DNA of 64,000 bases from Burkholderiales bacterium. GTDB taxonomy: Bacteria > Pseudomonadota > Gammaproteobacteria > Burkholderiales > WYBJ01. The stretch is from assembly GCA_022841915.1 (NCBI GenBank), contig JALHQN010000008.1, positions 76,713 to 140,712 of the forward strand, given 5' to 3'. A program made the translations under genes and the position numbers. The notes beneath the pieces are model-generated. The model did no database searches. It had not been told where the DNA came from and was given only the letters and a program-made list of their open reading frames with translations. This document shows positions 43,701 to 53,309 of this stretch, one piece after another (the first letter of the stretch is position 1; every line of letters begins with the position of its first letter).

Positions 43701-46700
43701 CACTTACCGCATGACCATCGGTCCGAATGTGCGCGACCTGCTGGGCAATCGCATGGATCAGGATGCCGACGGCATCGACGGTGAGGCGGAGGATGTCTAC
43801 ACCGCCACGGCATCGGTCTTCAGTGCCGACCTCGTCGTCGAATCGATCAGCGCACCCGATACCTTTACGCTGGGCGCGCCGCTGACCGTTCAATACAGCG
43901 CCAGGAACATCGGCAACCAGGGCATCTTCCGCCAATGGACCGACCGCCTGTTCCTGTCCGTCGACGACCAGCTCGACGCCAACGATCTGTTTCTCGACCG
44001 GCGCGCCGGGCCCTTCTCGCTGCTCCAAGGCGAGACGTACCAGAGCAGCCTGTTCGGGAGCTTCGGCTCCGGCACGCAGATGATCGCGCCCGACCCTGGC
44101 GACTACTACCTCATCGTGGCCTTGGATGCGAGCCAGCAGGTTGCCGAGCTGTCCGATGCCAACAACATCATGGCGCGACCGATTCGCCTGCAGGTGGCGC
44201 CCACGGCCGATCTCTCCGTCGTCGACATCACCCCCCCGACGCAAATCACACGCGGCGTCCCTGCCACGGTGAGTTGGACAGTCACCAATGAGGGGACGGC
44301 TGAAGCGAACGACTGGACCGACGCCGTGTGGCTGTCGCGCGATGCGGTTCTCGGCAACGGCGATCTTTTCTTCGGCTCGCTGCGAACCACGCCCCCCCTC
44401 GCTGCGGGCGGAAGCGCCACCGTCTCTCTGACCCGCACCCCGCCGGACACGATCAGCGGCGAGTATTACCTCATCGTGCAAACCGACGCCGGCGAAGCCT
44501 ACTACGAGTTCCGCGGGGAGACGGACAACGTACTGGCCACGGCGGGCACGACCCGGGTCACTGCCCCCGATCTGGTGGTCGCGGCCATCGATGCGCCCCT
44601 CACGGTGGTCTCCGACCGGTTCGTGAGGCTCAACTGGACCATCGAGAACCGCGGGACGGCCGACGCGCTCGGTTCGTGGGTGGACGAGGTATACCTCTCG
44701 ACCGATGCGGTCGCGGGCGCGGACGAGTTTCTCGGAGCGTTCAGGCATACCGGCGGACTCGCCCGTGGGGCATCGGTGGTCATCGAGCGGGACGTGTACA
44801 TTCAGGCCGCCACCTCGGGCCCCCGCTGGATCATCGTTCGCACCGACAGCACCAACGAGCAGGCCGAGATCGAGAACGAAACGAACAACATCGGCATCGA
44901 CGCTCAGCCTGTGGAAATCGTGCAGATAGCGAGCCCGGACTTGGTCGTCAGCGCGATCGAAGGCCCGGCCAGCGTCGTGTCCGGCGAACCCATGCTCCTG
45001 CGCTGGACCGTCACCAATCGCGGCAACGCCCCGGCGATCGGCCCGTGGATCGATCAGACCTCCCTCTCGTCCGATGGCGTGATCGGCGGCGACACGTTCA
45101 CCGGCGATTTCGTCTACACCGGTACGCTCGGGCCCGGACAATCGATCGAGCGCACGCAGACCATCATCCCGCCCATCGACTTCTCCGGCCCCTACCGCGT
45201 CGTCATCGTCACCGATGCAGGCGGAACGATCGTCGAGGTGGCCGCCGAGAGCAACAATGCCTCGATCAGCGCCGCGGTCATCGATGTGGTGCTCCAGCCC
45301 CTGCCGGACTTGATCGTGACGTCGATCGAAGCACCGGCCGACGCGATTTCGGGCCAGAGCGTCCCCTTGTCCTGGAGCGTGCGCAACGCCGGCGGTGCCA
45401 CCGCCACGGGGGGATGGATAGACAACATCTACGTCATCGACGAGGCTGCGCCTGAAACCCTGCGCTACCTGACCGGCTTCAGCGTCCAGGAGGATCTCGC
45501 CGCAGGCGAGACGGTCACGCGGACACAGACCGTCACGCTGCCGCTCGAATTTCAGGGCCCCCACCGCTTCGTCATCCGCACCGATGCCGGCCAACGGTTC
45601 TACGAGCGCGGCGGCGAAGCCAACAACGAGACGACCGACGACACGCAGATGCGCATCGTCCGCGCTCCGATTCCGAATCTGCGCGTGACCGAGGTGATCG
45701 GTCCGGACGGCGCGTTTTCGAGCGAGCCGACGACGATACGCTGGACGGTCACCAACGACGGCACGGGGGCGACGAGCGCGCCGCTATGGCAGGACCATGT
45801 CTACCTGTCGGTCGACGACACGTTCGATGGCTTCGACGTGTTTCTGGGCAGCGTGCCGAATGCTTCTTATCTCGGCGTGGGCGAGCGCTATACCAACATG
45901 CTCACGACCACGCTGCCGCGAAACGTGGAGGGCATCTACTACTTCATCGTCCAGGTCGACGGATCGCGCTCGGTTCCGGAACTGGAAGGCGAGTCCGACA
46001 ACGCCACCGCCAGCCTGCAGGTGCCGATCGAACTCACCCCGCCGCCTGACCTGCAAGTCGACAGCGTGAGCGGCCCCACCAGCGCGTTCTCCGGCCAGCC
46101 GATCACGCTCAGCTGGCAGGTCATCAACTTCGGGGCCGGCCGAAACAAGGAGTTGTCGTGGACAGATCGGGTCTATCTATCGACGGACACCGTCCTCGAC
46201 GATAGCGACGCACTGCTTGCGAGCTATTCGCAGACTCGCCTGCTGCAGCCGCAGGAGGTCTATCTCGAAACGCGCACGGGCATCGCCTTGCCCGTGGGGG
46301 TGACGGGCGACTTCTACTTCATCGTGTCCACCGACCATACCAACTCGGTGTACGAAGGCGCCTTCGAGAGCAACAATACCGGGGCGACGAGCGCCCTCAC
46401 CCAGGTGCTGCTGACCCCGCCCCCGGATCTGGAAGTCGTCGGACTGAACGTGCCGACCACGGCGCTGGGCGGTGACCCGCTCGTCTTCAGCTACGAAGTG
46501 GCCAACCGTGGCGCCACCCCAACACCCAATACCTTCTGGGTGGACCGGTTCTATCTTTCCACCGACCGCGTGCTCGACGGTGCCGACTTCCTGCTCGGGA
46601 CCGCGCAACGGCTCGGCGCGCTCGCACCGGACGAGAGCTACGCGACGCAGGCGACTCTGGGCATTCCGGCCCAGTGGTCCGGCAGCTACTACTTGATCGC

Positions 46701-49700
46701 GCACACCGACGCTGCCGGGGCAGTCTTCGAACTGGACAACGTCAACAACGTGGCAGCGTCCGCCGATCCGATCGCCATCGAGTGGCGTCCGCCCGATCTG
46801 GTCGTCCAATCAGCCACGAGCGTCGCCGTGACCGCCAGCGGCAGCGTCATCCCGTTGGAATGGGTCGTCGCCAATATCGGCACGGGCGACACCGTGCTCG
46901 ACTACTGGCTCGATGCGGTGTTCCTGTCCCGAAACGCGGTCGCGGGCGATTTCGACGACGTCCATCTGGGTTTCTATCCGCACTCGGGCATCCTCGAACC
47001 GGATGGCTCTTACCGGATCAATGCGTCGATCCCGATCGCTCAGGATCTCGAGGGCGCCTATCACATCGTCGTGCAAACCGCTGCGCCCAGCCAGTTGCCT
47101 CGGCGCGTCCCCGAAAGCAACCTCGCCAACAACTTCCGCGTCGTTCCCTTGTCCGTGGTGCGGGCGGTTTCCGATCTTCAGGTCGTCGGCATCTCGAATC
47201 CGGCCAGCGTCGAGCAGGGCGCCGTTTTCGGCATGACCTGGTCGGTGGAGAATCGGGGCAGCGCCGACACGCGCATCGGATTCTGGTCCGACGGGGTTTA
47301 TCTCTCGCTCGATGAGCAGTTGGACCCGCGCACGGACTTCTTCATCAACAGCGTGTCGCGCACCAATCCGCTCGACCCCGGCGAAGCCTACGACGTCAGT
47401 CGCAGCTTCGTCCTGCCCTCGGGCATCCCCCTGGGCGACTATTACGTGCTGGTCCACACGGATTTCGGTCGCAGTGTGTTCGAGGCCAGCGGCGAAGGCA
47501 ACAACGTCGGGACAAGTGCCCAACGCCTTCGCGTCGTATCCCCCACCCCACCGGGGCCCAATCTGCAGGTCAGCACCGTCGCGACCCCTGACGTCGCCTT
47601 CAGCAGCCAGGAAATCGAGCTTGCCTGGACGGTCACCAATACCGGCACGGCGCCCACCGACCGCTTCTGGTACGACGCCATCTACCTGTCACGTGACCTG
47701 CAATTGGACCGCGACACCGATCTGTACCTGGGCTTCGCGTACACACCCGGACATCTGGACGCGGGCGCACACTACGACACGACGGCCCGCTTCCGCATCC
47801 CCGGGGGGCAATCCGGCCCGTTCTACGCCCTGGTCGTCGCCGATGGCGGGTTCATGCAGGCGGAGAACAGCGAATCGGACAATGTCGGCACCAATGCGCG
47901 CCTGGTCGACGTGCGCATCCCGCCGCCCGCGGATCTGGTCGCAGGCACGTTGACGGTGCCGGTCGACGCGATGCCTGGGCGCACGGCCTCCTTGACCTAC
48001 ACCGTAGCGAACGACGGCACGCATCCCGCCCTGGGCACCTGGACCGACAGCCTCTACCTGTCCGGCGACGAGACGTGGGATCTGGACGACGTCCTGGTCG
48101 GTACCGTCACGGTAACAGGCTCGATCGCACCCGGCGATTCTTATACAAGGACGCTGACCACGGCGATGCCCGGCGTGGTGTCGGGAGACTATCGCGTGAT
48201 CGTGCGCAGCGACGTGCGCAATCAGGTCGTCGAGCTCTCCGAAGCGAACAACCTGCGCGCCTCCCTCGACGCCGTCGCCTTCGATGTCGAAGCGCTCCAA
48301 CTCGGGGTCGACGCCACGGGCACACTCGGCCCCGGGCAGTTCGCCTACTACCGCTTCGACGTCGGCGCCGGAGAGTCGGTCGCCGTGCGCCTGGATTCGT
48401 CCGGCGGTCCCCTCACCTCGAACGCCGTGTTCGTGCGCTACGGTGCGATGCCGACGCTGGGCGAGTTCGATTTCACCGGCGAGAATCCGCTGCAGCCCGA
48501 TCAGGAGGTGATCGTCCCCTTCACCGCGGCGGGCACGTATTACGTCCTCGTCGCCGCCGATGCCTCCTTCGGCACCAAGCCCTACTCGATTCGCGCGGAC
48601 GTGCTGCCCTTCGAGCTGCGCCGCACCAGCGTGCCCGTGTCGGGCAATACCGGCCGCGTGACTTACCTCGTGCACGGCAGCCGTTTCGACGACGCCACGA
48701 CCTTCACGATGTTCGATGCCGCGAACACAGGCTACGACGCGGCGCGCACCCGACTGCTCGATGCCAGCCGCGCACTCGTGACGTTCGATCTCACGGGCGC
48801 GGCCCCCGGCACGGCGAGTCTCGTCGCCACAAAGGCCGGGCAGACCACCGTGCTGGCCGAGGCCACGCGCATCGAAGCCGGCAGCCGCGGCGAACTCGCC
48901 TACAGCCTCGAAGCGCCTCAATTCATCGGCCCCCTGGCACCGGTCACCATCTATGCCGCCTACGGCAACGGCGGCACGACCGACATCGATGTTCCCTTGC
49001 TGATGCTCGCGGTCGAAGGCGCGCTCTTCTTCGGACGCACGCCTACGGTACCGATCGAGAACAATCTGGCCTTGGTGCTCGGCATCCCGGACGGCCCCAT
49101 CGATACCATCCTGCGTCCCGGCGAGTCGGCTCGGATACCGTTCTTCGTGCGTGCGCCGCTTGCGACTTCGGGCGGATTTTCGAGCACGCTCTATGCCCTG
49201 GACATGAACCACGTGGCGCTGACGCAAGCCCGCATCGACTACGATGCGGTGCTCGCAGCCGTCCCAGGTGGTCCGACGCAGGCCTGGGCGGACTACCTAG
49301 ACACCCTGCGTGGCGATTTCGGCGAAAACCTTCGAGGCTACTACGACAAGCTGTTGCGCGATCTCGACATGCTTGCCAAAGGCAGTGCGAATTTCAGTCG
49401 GGTCCAGTACGCGAACGAATGGGTCACCCTGACCCCCGATGGCGGAACGCTGGGCTTTCGGCCCTCGGTCCCCGACGAGCCCGAGGGGGACCCGGATGCC
49501 GGGTTCGCGGCGTTCGAGCCGCTCGCGCCGGCCAGCGAAGACCTGGCGATCGAACCCGCCATGGCATTTGCCGAGGCCACGCTGCAGCGTGCACCCCTGT
49601 CCGACGGGGGCGTGCCGCCTGCCGACGGGGTCTCGCAGACCCACGTCGTGCTGATCGGCATCCAGGATTACCAGCTATCCGGCAGCGCCGATCTGTCGGG

Positions 49701-52700
49701 TCCGCCTGCCGACGTCGATCTCATGCACAGCTATTTCCGGCACAACATGGGACTCCCCGAGTCGAACGTGCACGTCCTCGTCGATCGACCGAACGACGGC
49801 CGGTTCATCCGGCCTGCGGACGTGACCCGCACGATCGCCGGTCTGCCGGCGGATGCCGACGACAAGATCGTGGTCTTCTTCTCCGGACACGGCGCGGACC
49901 CGAGCGGCAACTGGGTGTTCGGCGGCAGAAACAACCGGTTGACGCCAGGCGAGCTGAGCGCGGCGCTCGATCAGGTCGGCGGCAGCCGGTACGTGATCAG
50001 CGATTCTTGCTTCAGCCGGTCCTTCGTCGAGGGGTTGAGTTCGTCCCGCACGGCGGCAATGGCGGCCAGCAACGTGTTGTCGACCGAAAACCACAACGGC
50101 CAATTCTACAAGGGTCGTTTCACGGGACACCTGCGAGACGGCCTGCTCCAGGGCATGACGCTGCAGGAGGCGTTCGACTACGCGGACGGCAAGGTGCGCG
50201 CAGAAACGGCCAACGCGCGCGACCCGGACAATCGCGCGGATCCCTACCTGGAGAATGCCGACAACATCGACATGGGGACGCCGTGGCTCGACCCGTCTCG
50301 CCTGCGCGAGCAGGTACAGCGCGACGCCCGCGAAACGCACGACAGTTGGATGGACGAAATCCAGGATGCTGCAGGCCAACTGACCCGCCAGATTCTCCGC
50401 AACATTCCCATCATCGGTCCGGTGATGGAAGTGTTCAGCCTCATCGTCGCGTCCTACGACCCCAACGACATCCTCGGCCCCGAAGGGTTCGCCGCCGAGC
50501 GCTTCGTAACCGCAGCCGATCCGCTGGCCTACACGATTCGCTTTGAGAACGATCCGGCCGCCACCGCGCCGGCGCAGACTGTACGGATCACCCAGACGCT
50601 GGATCCGGACATCGATCCGCGCACCTTCCGTCTGGGCGATTTCGGCTGGGGCGAGCATGTGTTCAGCGTGCCGGCGAACCGCGCATTCTTCAGCGACCGC
50701 ATCGACATGACCGCGAGCGGCGGGTTCTTCGTCGACGTCGTCGCCGGCATCGACGTCGCGAACGCCGAGGCTTTCTGGCAGTTCACGACCATCGACCCGG
50801 CCACGGGACAGCGGCCGGCCAACCCGCTGCTTGGCTTCCTGCCGCCCGATGAGCCGAACGGCGTCGGCGACGGCTTCGTGAGCTACACGGTCAGGGCCGA
50901 GCGCACCGCCCCCAGCGGCACGGTCATCGATGCCTGGGCGCGAATCATCTTCGACATCAATGAGCCGATCGACACGCCCGCCATCTTCAACACGCTGGAT
51001 GCCGGCCTGCCGACGAGCGTCATCGAACCCTTGGCGGCGCAAACGAACGATCCCATGATCTCGCTGACGTGGTCGGGACGCGACGACGAGCAAGGCTCGG
51101 GCATCCGCGATTTCACGATCTTCGTCTCGCGCGACGGCGGCGCGTTCGAACCGTGGTTGACCGAAGTGACCGAGACGTCGGGTGTATTCGTCGGCGCACG
51201 CGGGCACACGTATGCCTTCTACAGCGTCGCGCGCGACAATACCGGCAACCGCGAGCGCCCGCCGGCGCTGCCCGATGCCGCCGTTTCGGTGGCCGGGACG
51301 GCTCGGATCACCGGCACGGTGTTCTCGGACGCCGACGTCGACGGCCTGCGGGACGATGACGAAACCGGCATCGGCGCAGCGCTCGTGTACATCGATGCCG
51401 ATGGCGATGGCATGCTCGATGCCGACGAGCGCAGCACGCTGACGTCGCCAGATGGCCGGTACGCCTTCGACGGGCTCGCCGCCGGTGCCTATCGGATCGC
51501 CAGCCTGAACCCGCTCGACATGCTGGTGACGACGCCCGATTCCGCAAGCCACGTCTTGACCGTCGCCGATGACCAGACGCTCGCAGGCGCCGATTTCGGC
51601 TGGTTCGCCCCGCTGGCCGTCACCCGCATCACCGCCGAAACGAGCGGCGTGCACGTGCGCTTCAACGGCCGCTTCGATGCCTCGGTGCTCAATCTTTACG
51701 ACGCCGCCGTGGGTGGCCTGGGCGCCCCCGATGTCCTGCTCGCGGGTGCCGTCTCCGGAGCGATCCGCGGATCGCTGGTGCTCGACGCCGATCTGCAGGG
51801 ACTGCGCTTCATCAAGACCGGCGCCCCGCTCGCCCCCGACGACTACACCCTGACGCTGCGCGGCGGTGCCGATGCGCTCCACAACCTCGGCGGCTTCCGC
51901 GGCAACGCCGGCAAGCAGGGTGAGCTGCACGTCCATACGTTCAGCGTCCGGCCTTCGGGCGCGGCGCTCGTCTCGCTTGCGGATTTTGCCCGCGGGGCCG
52001 GTCAATCGGTCGACGCACCGGCGAGCGCGCAAGGGCTGCCGATCCACTTGATCTCGAACGGAAGTGTGTCGGAAGTATCCTTCGTTCTCGAGTGGGATCC
52101 CGCGCTGCTTTCGATCAACAGCGCGAGCCTGGCCGAGGGGCTCGCCGAGAATGCGACGCTCATCCTCGCGAACAGCCCGGGCCGCGCCACGTTCACCGTG
52201 CGCTCGACCGAGGCGTTCGCAGCCGGCAAGGTGGCGATACTGAGCCTCGACGCGACCGTGCCCGCAAATGCGCCGTATGCGACACAGCACGCGCTGCGCG
52301 TGTCGTCGGTGACGATCGACGGCTTGCAGGCAGGCCTGGGTGACGACGCGGTGCATGTGACGAGCTACTTCGGCGACACCGACGGCAGCGGCAGCTACAG
52401 CCACGACGATGTGCAGCACCTGCGCCGTGTATCGGTGCAACTGGATTCAGGCTTCGCCGCCTATCCCAACGCCGACCCGCTCATCCTCGGCGACATCAAC
52501 GGCAACGGCGTCTTGTCCGCCGTCGATGTCACGCGACTGCTGCAGGAAGTCAATTACGTCGCCCTGGTCGCCACAACGAACCGACCGGAAATCCCCGACC
52601 TTCCCGACGCGATCACATCCAAGCCAGAGGCGATGACGAGCACGAGCGCCATTGCCGCCGGAGCCCCGACGCTGGAATCGCCCGCACCCGTCTCCGAGAC

Positions 52701-53055
52701 GCGCGGTCTGCTGTCCCGACTCGCCGAGACCTTGCGTCATGCGACCCAGCGTGTGAGCGTGGCGCTGGAGGAACCAGTGGCTCCTGTCGTCACGACCGCC
52801 TTGCCCACCCGCGACACCGTGCGAACCGCTTCGCCCGAGGCGCCCAGGCTCGAACTCACCCCGTCGCGCTCGGTCGTGAACACGCAGCCATCGCCGGGCA
52901 CGCCGCTCGTCAAGGAACCGGGCTGGCAAAGGGATTTCGTGGCGAACGGCGCGAACACGGGGCGTCCGAACGCGGCGCTGAAGATCACCTTGCCGATCGC
53001 ACCGGCCGTGAGCCAAGCCCACACGCCGGCGGCGGATTCGGCGGTAACGACCTAG
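40723..53055 (+). CDS. Giant LEPR-XLL/CARDB/caspase-like/dockerin cell-surface protein (4110 aa)
   Basis: This is a single open frame of 12.3 kb. Modules in order: an N-terminal LEPR-XLL-like motif RRALFEAMEQRLLLSAD (27-43); a PPC-like module (about 360-450); Ig-like modules (about 815-1030); twelve CARDB repeats (1035-2523, about 124 residues each); a second PPC-like module (about 2525-2640). A caspase-like domain follows (about 2970-3150) with catalytic His3056 in FFSGHGAD and Cys3096 in ISDSCFSRS. Next are a YDPND-type repeat domain (about 3243-3500), an SdrD_B-like module with two Asp-rich loops (about 3527-3628), a cohesin-like region (about 3750-3876) and two dockerin-like Ca loops DTDGSGSYSHDDV and DINGNGVLSAVDV (3882-3945). 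It is probably exported and adhesive or self-processing. No sortase or membrane anchor was seen. Confidence 0.9.
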   Translation: MALFPLWHRPKQPGSSRLPKTKPPIPRRALFEAMEQRLLLSADTVALPPTATGAAYFEQSGIFREFGEPYLQSLDLPAGSSLSVQIKPATPGYQPIVSIQSDSEPDTVLASASADSPGQAATLQGFVAPADGSYTVRVEGGFDAMVGFDLALLQNGLFEVEPQAFGANDTAALAQAIDAGFIARSADGAITATTLLGNIGQIAGDLFDEPLGDAWTVSYDPTLGYGYLMQIKPEWSDSGFLEFYGYGRLEATWQVNLGDIDDANLTFSLASSYFQQIDPLPATFDTGADGDGVAISIDGTTWHTVHQFTGNEYDAPITIDLGLVTATAGIELGSTLYVRFQTYSATDPRDYLRLEEVEILPSDGDADWYSFALAAGVPATLALSADSALAKGDATLELYSADGLLITSATLDASGQARIADFVPYLTGTYLAHVTAERSGSYTLAVVRGAALEREPDVDMFGYDAPTELKVPAVLGSFRESGFPTPSRAPEFVYMPTTRYGEGGFDWTLQPDGSVADPLFGSEELFTRGLALDGYSVDPFGSDTAFLEDETTEFVLPTIVVGDFDVSRKIRFDTDEPWVRYLEFVTNIADVTATYRVDIESTLHPELAPAALTSSGDAALDIEDVWLILGESWNQAPYFVSGFVFSDGQALDLAEADNATSQQIRYGFDLTLAPGETRAVMHFVTRGITSEEVRANVEALSQPSARHLAGMSAEEIAQVTNFDLQSLQGTPDRYVIEAAPFQTLRLVREDAVGSTAQTSPAHAVRMEVFDYDGSLLGATFDPELEILTGLAGAYEIVLTPFGTPKDYVLRIESGLRGTDPLIVAASTPTGALATSAETIDIILSHSLNPMSIDVDDLSVEGGSTVTGVEQITPNHLRFHVTTPSDEGVINYSLAGHALHDLRGIGSSAFTGSYRIDRSGPQVLSHTRDAINPARLSVINFEFNEALDPTSVSIDAIGSFTSPGGADLRATISSVGIFFDRFVQVRFAEQSEAGTYRMTIGPNVRDLLGNRMDQDADGIDGEAEDVYTATASVFSADLVVESISAPDTFTLGAPLTVQYSARNIGNQGIFRQWTDRLFLSVDDQLDANDLFLDRRAGPFSLLQGETYQSSLFGSFGSGTQMIAPDPGDYYLIVALDASQQVAELSDANNIMARPIRLQVAPTADLSVVDITPPTQITRGVPATVSWTVTNEGTAEANDWTDAVWLSRDAVLGNGDLFFGSLRTTPPLAAGGSATVSLTRTPPDTISGEYYLIVQTDAGEAYYEFRGETDNVLATAGTTRVTAPDLVVAAIDAPLTVVSDRFVRLNWTIENRGTADALGSWVDEVYLSTDAVAGADEFLGAFRHTGGLARGASVVIERDVYIQAATSGPRWIIVRTDSTNEQAEIENETNNIGIDAQPVEIVQIASPDLVVSAIEGPASVVSGEPMLLRWTVTNRGNAPAIGPWIDQTSLSSDGVIGGDTFTGDFVYTGTLGPGQSIERTQTIIPPIDFSGPYRVVIVTDAGGTIVEVAAESNNASISAAVIDVVLQPLPDLIVTSIEAPADAISGQSVPLSWSVRNAGGATATGGWIDNIYVIDEAAPETLRYLTGFSVQEDLAAGETVTRTQTVTLPLEFQGPHRFVIRTDAGQRFYERGGEANNETTDDTQMRIVRAPIPNLRVTEVIGPDGAFSSEPTTIRWTVTNDGTGATSAPLWQDHVYLSVDDTFDGFDVFLGSVPNASYLGVGERYTNMLTTTLPRNVEGIYYFIVQVDGSRSVPELEGESDNATASLQVPIELTPPPDLQVDSVSGPTSAFSGQPITLSWQVINFGAGRNKELSWTDRVYLSTDTVLDDSDALLASYSQTRLLQPQEVYLETRTGIALPVGVTGDFYFIVSTDHTNSVYEGAFESNNTGATSALTQVLLTPPPDLEVVGLNVPTTALGGDPLVFSYEVANRGATPTPNTFWVDRFYLSTDRVLDGADFLLGTAQRLGALAPDESYATQATLGIPAQWSGSYYLIAHTDAAGAVFELDNVNNVAASADPIAIEWRPPDLVVQSATSVAVTASGSVIPLEWVVANIGTGDTVLDYWLDAVFLSRNAVAGDFDDVHLGFYPHSGILEPDGSYRINASIPIAQDLEGAYHIVVQTAAPSQLPRRVPESNLANNFRVVPLSVVRAVSDLQVVGISNPASVEQGAVFGMTWSVENRGSADTRIGFWSDGVYLSLDEQLDPRTDFFINSVSRTNPLDPGEAYDVSRSFVLPSGIPLGDYYVLVHTDFGRSVFEASGEGNNVGTSAQRLRVVSPTPPGPNLQVSTVATPDVAFSSQEIELAWTVTNTGTAPTDRFWYDAIYLSRDLQLDRDTDLYLGFAYTPGHLDAGAHYDTTARFRIPGGQSGPFYALVVADGGFMQAENSESDNVGTNARLVDVRIPPPADLVAGTLTVPVDAMPGRTASLTYTVANDGTHPALGTWTDSLYLSGDETWDLDDVLVGTVTVTGSIAPGDSYTRTLTTAMPGVVSGDYRVIVRSDVRNQVVELSEANNLRASLDAVAFDVEALQLGVDATGTLGPGQFAYYRFDVGAGESVAVRLDSSGGPLTSNAVFVRYGAMPTLGEFDFTGENPLQPDQEVIVPFTAAGTYYVLVAADASFGTKPYSIRADVLPFELRRTSVPVSGNTGRVTYLVHGSRFDDATTFTMFDAANTGYDAARTRLLDASRALVTFDLTGAAPGTASLVATKAGQTTVLAEATRIEAGSRGELAYSLEAPQFIGPLAPVTIYAAYGNGGTTDIDVPLLMLAVEGALFFGRTPTVPIENNLALVLGIPDGPIDTILRPGESARIPFFVRAPLATSGGFSSTLYALDMNHVALTQARIDYDAVLAAVPGGPTQAWADYLDTLRGDFGENLRGYYDKLLRDLDMLAKGSANFSRVQYANEWVTLTPDGGTLGFRPSVPDEPEGDPDAGFAAFEPLAPASEDLAIEPAMAFAEATLQRAPLSDGGVPPADGVSQTHVVLIGIQDYQLSGSADLSGPPADVDLMHSYFRHNMGLPESNVHVLVDRPNDGRFIRPADVTRTIAGLPADADDKIVVFFSGHGADPSGNWVFGGRNNRLTPGELSAALDQVGGSRYVISDSCFSRSFVEGLSSSRTAAMAASNVLSTENHNGQFYKGRFTGHLRDGLLQGMTLQEAFDYADGKVRAETANARDPDNRADPYLENADNIDMGTPWLDPSRLREQVQRDARETHDSWMDEIQDAAGQLTRQILRNIPIIGPVMEVFSLIVASYDPNDILGPEGFAAERFVTAADPLAYTIRFENDPAATAPAQTVRITQTLDPDIDPRTFRLGDFGWGEHVFSVPANRAFFSDRIDMTASGGFFVDVVAGIDVANAEAFWQFTTIDPATGQRPANPLLGFLPPDEPNGVGDGFVSYTVRAERTAPSGTVIDAWARIIFDINEPIDTPAIFNTLDAGLPTSVIEPLAAQTNDPMISLTWSGRDDEQGSGIRDFTIFVSRDGGAFEPWLTEVTETSGVFVGARGHTYAFYSVARDNTGNRERPPALPDAAVSVAGTARITGTVFSDADVDGLRDDDETGIGAALVYIDADGDGMLDADERSTLTSPDGRYAFDGLAAGAYRIASLNPLDMLVTTPDSASHVLTVADDQTLAGADFGWFAPLAVTRITAETSGVHVRFNGRFDASVLNLYDAAVGGLGAPDVLLAGAVSGAIRGSLVLDADLQGLRFIKTGAPLAPDDYTLTLRGGADALHNLGGFRGNAGKQGELHVHTFSVRPSGAALVSLADFARGAGQSVDAPASAQGLPIHLISNGSVSEVSFVLEWDPALLSINSASLAEGLAENATLILANSPGRATFTVRSTEAFAAGKVAILSLDATVPANAPYATQHALRVSSVTIDGLQAGLGDDAVHVTSYFGDTDGSGSYSHDDVQHLRRVSVQLDSGFAAYPNADPLILGDINGNGVLSAVDVTRLLQEVNYVALVATTNRPEIPDLPDAITSKPEAMTSTSAIAAGAPTLESPAPVSETRGLLSRLAETLRHATQRVSVALEEPVAPVVTTALPTRDTVRTASPEAPRLELTPSRSVVNTQPSPGTPLVKEPGWQRDFVANGANTGRPNAALKITLPIAPAVSQAHTPAADSAVTT
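43825..48291 (+). repeat. Twelve tandem CARDB repeats within the giant gene
   Basis: Each unit has the pattern PDLxVxxIxxP, a W-x-V-x-N-x-G strand, W-D-x-VYLS, L-x-P-G, and G-x-YY-x-I-V-x-TD...E-x-N-N. Unit length is about 120-128 residues. Units are strongly diverged at sequence level, so the array is old and should be genetically stable. CARDB folds are related to adhesion and cell-surface modules. Confidence 0.88.
49635..50180 (+). other. Caspase-like (C14) protease domain inside the giant protein
   Basis: The domain opens with VVLIGIQDYQL and PPADVDLMHSYF, as in orthocaspases. The His-Gly strand is VVFFSGHGADPSG (His3056) and the Cys strand is YVISDSCFSRSFVEGL (Cys3096). Both catalytic residues are present and 40 residues apart. 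Asp in ISDSC could favour a basic P1, as in metacaspases/orthocaspases; that is inference. Confidence 0.85.
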
Positions 53056-53309
53056 CAGATCGCGTCCTCGGAAGCCGCCTTCTGGGAGGAGCCGCTGCGC
53101 AGTAGAGGCGTGGCACGGCGGCCGAGTGATCGAATGACACCCGGCCGATGGCGACAAAGGGGGACGATGCCGCGTCCGGACCCGGCATCGGCGCTGCCCG
53201 AGGATGCACCGACCGTCGCTCGACCGCGGCGCGTTACCACCCTCGAGGCCGGGATGTCCCGCGCCGCTTGGTTTTCAAAAACGCCGGGGCAGCCGTTGCG
53301 CCCGCGACT

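Noticed and set aside
49675-52440. Long minus-strand open frame (about 920 codons) across the giant gene
   Set aside because: Shadow of GC-rich codon bias opposite the CARDB/caspase gene; no family features and no ribosome site. The same applies to the minus-strand frames at 43603-45594 and 47689-49227.
40723-53055. Possibility that the giant frame is an assembly artefact or fused neighbours
   Set aside because: CARDB units are diverged rather than identical, the frame is continuous for 12.3 kb, and domain order is sensible from the N-terminal motif to the dockerin-like end.
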